The notes beneath the pieces were generated by a model that searched no databases, was not told where the DNA came from, and saw only the letters and a list, made by a program, of their open reading frames with translations. This document shows, piece after piece, positions 62,601 through 64,000 of a stretch of 64,000 nucleotides of DNA. This stretch comes from Colius striatus. Lineage: Eukaryota > Chordata > Aves > Coliiformes > Coliidae. Made by a program: the position numbers and the translations under genes. Every line of letters starts with the position of its first letter. Within the stretch, counting starts at the first letter, position 1. The DNA lies in NCBI RefSeq assembly GCF_028858725.1, contig NC_084772.1:12717048-12781047 (forward strand). Direction: 5' to 3'.

Positions 62601-64000
62601 CTCCAGTCACCCCTCTGGTATGACATAAATTACACCTGACAGCAGGCAGCATGATACATTTCTTATTGTAATTTGTTAGGATTGACTGTGCTCAGCCCAC
62701 TTGGCTGGCTCTGCTTGACTATTCCCAAGTTATGTAGATGGGGAAGAATGGGGGAGAAGCAGGACCTAATTCTGAACATCTTACTCACGTGAGTGCATGG
62801 CTGGTGATGTGAAGTTAGAGGACAAATCTTGAATTTCAGTGATCCCAGAGTTGTTTCAGAGCAACTTTGACAAAGTCTTTGATGTTGTTTGTATTAGTGC
62901 AGCTGCTTGTAGAAGAGCATTTGTCCGTTGATTAAATTTGCATAAGTAAAGGGTGCCAGATTAGGTGTTAAAGGGGGTAGACGCCCTCTTTCCAGTAAAT
63001 TTTTATGTGCTACATAAATTCTGTCAACTGAAAAGGAGAGAACTTGGCAAAGGAGAAGGGGGTTAAACAGCCACTGTCAAAGATGATCTCTAAACCCCTC
63101 AGACTCACCTTATGCACTCCGCTTACACGCCTTTCCCGTTGGCTTTTTGAATGAAACACCATGCAAGAAGAAAAGCTATCCTTTCAGAGGGTGAAATGCA
63201 AGGAAAATAAGAAACATGTAAAAGAAACAGTGACCAACAGCAGCATAGTGATGGTGGTTACAGAAATTATCTCAGAAATAATACTATTAATCCCTCTTCA
63301 TAGAGCTACTTGAGGCTGCTTTCTGTACATAGCTTATTTTCAGCAAGTTCTCACACCGAAACTACCAACTCTGGTAGTTGTGAGTTACAGATGGAAAGTA
63401 AAAAACCAAACTGTTGAACCTTGTGTAGTGACTCTCAACATCTTATTTCTGAAGTAACTGACCAAGCAGACATTATTCATCTTTGAGAGCATTTTTTTTC
63501 TAGAAATTACATTCATGTTTTCACCCAGAGGACCTCTAAAATCAGCCCCCTCACACATTGACACTTGAATATGGATTTCTATGACAGATTGTAAAGGCTG
63601 CAAAACCTCTAGCACATCTATAAAGCGACTTGCAAATGATATTTATCCAGGGGAGCAAGACAATTCTTACATTTAAAAGACAAATGCTCACCAAAAGATC
63701 AAGCTCCTAAAGTGCAGCCTGGAATACCCAAGGACACTGCCAGATCTTCTAGTCTTACTTCCACTGAATTCAGTGGCAGACATCTCAGTGACTTCAGGTG
63801 GAAAAGAAGTTCCGAGGCCCTGTATACCACAGTAATCCCCAGCTTCTTGGTTTCACTGGGAATTTTGATACCACTTTGAATTCCTGTAAGAAAGCAGAAC
63901 AAGATTTTCATCTGAAGCCTGTCATTTTCACAGCCCTGAACAGTGTTTTTAACTTAGAGAATTGCTGTGAGCTCTTTGTGAATTGTTCTGCTTTAAAAGG
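59699..64000 (+). other. KCTD15: KCTD15 intron after the first coding exon (partial)
   Basis: Starts with GTAAGA and continues to the window edge. I searched for the next exon, which should continue the BTB domain after KYPDSR, and did not find it. It contains a perfect hairpin at 60442-60476 and facing T10/A11 runs at 61671-61697. The 124-codon frame at 60543-60917 has no recognisable domain. Confidence 0.75.
60442..60476. repeat. Perfect inverted repeat, 14-bp arms, 7-nt loop
   Basis: CTATGATGGTAGTG (60442-60455) and CACTACCATCATAG (60463-60476) are exact reverse complements around the loop TGGAAGG. The flanks do not extend the pairing. The sequence is not simple repeat. Confidence 0.95.

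Noticed and set aside
1..64000. CRISPR arrays, operons, tRNA or rRNA genes
   Set aside because: None seen. The window is animal nuclear DNA, and no tRNA or rRNA signature was recognised by eye.

Overview
This is vertebrate, and specifically bird, nuclear DNA. Long AT-rich stretches lack open reading frames of any length, genes are split by GT-AG introns, and promoters sit in CpG islands. A 5'-truncated CR1 LINE with the avian-type 3' end lies at about 19.4-19.9 kb. An LTR-like interspersed repeat that I remember as common in Neoaves covers the first 249 bases. I cannot name the species.

Two protein-coding genes on the + strand are visible, and both are incomplete. The 3' half of CHST8 (GalNAc-4-O-sulfotransferase 1, Golgi) consists of a 38-nt microexon at 15014-15051 and a large terminal exon whose coding part is 17424-18572, followed by a short 3' UTR with a plausible poly(A) signal. 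Its membrane-anchor exon is not in the window and must lie further left. About 33 kb further on, a CpG-island promoter cluster (about 51.9-55.6 kb) begins KCTD15. Its first recognisable coding exon is 59523-59698, and the rest of the gene lies beyond the right edge. The order CHST8 then KCTD15, in the same orientation, matches human 19q13.11 as I remember it. That order, together with the protein sequences, separates this locus from the paralogous CHST9/KCTD1 pair.

Layout: 1-249 LTR-like repeat; 250-15013 CHST8 intron; microexon; 15052-17423 intron with an 18-bp-arm hairpin close to the microexon; terminal exon and 3' UTR to about 18.85 kb; CR1; about 24 kb of AT-rich intergenic DNA; an isolated GC-rich block at 43.9-44.7 kb; more intergenic DNA; the KCTD15 CpG-island cluster with several structure-prone repeats; KCTD15 5' intron; KCTD15 coding exon; start of the next intron, which holds a perfect 14-bp hairpin.

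The two genes have no known shared pathway. CHST8 sulfates N-glycans of glycoprotein hormones. KCTD15 is a BTB-domain regulator of AP-2 and Wnt activity at the neural plate border. I found no unknown protein system. The best leads are structural or regulatory: the CHST8 microexon with its adjacent hairpin, a homeodomain-type palindrome beside a CCAAT box, a CpG-bearing pentamer array with a 20-bp higher-order period, and a perfect hairpin in the KCTD15 intron.
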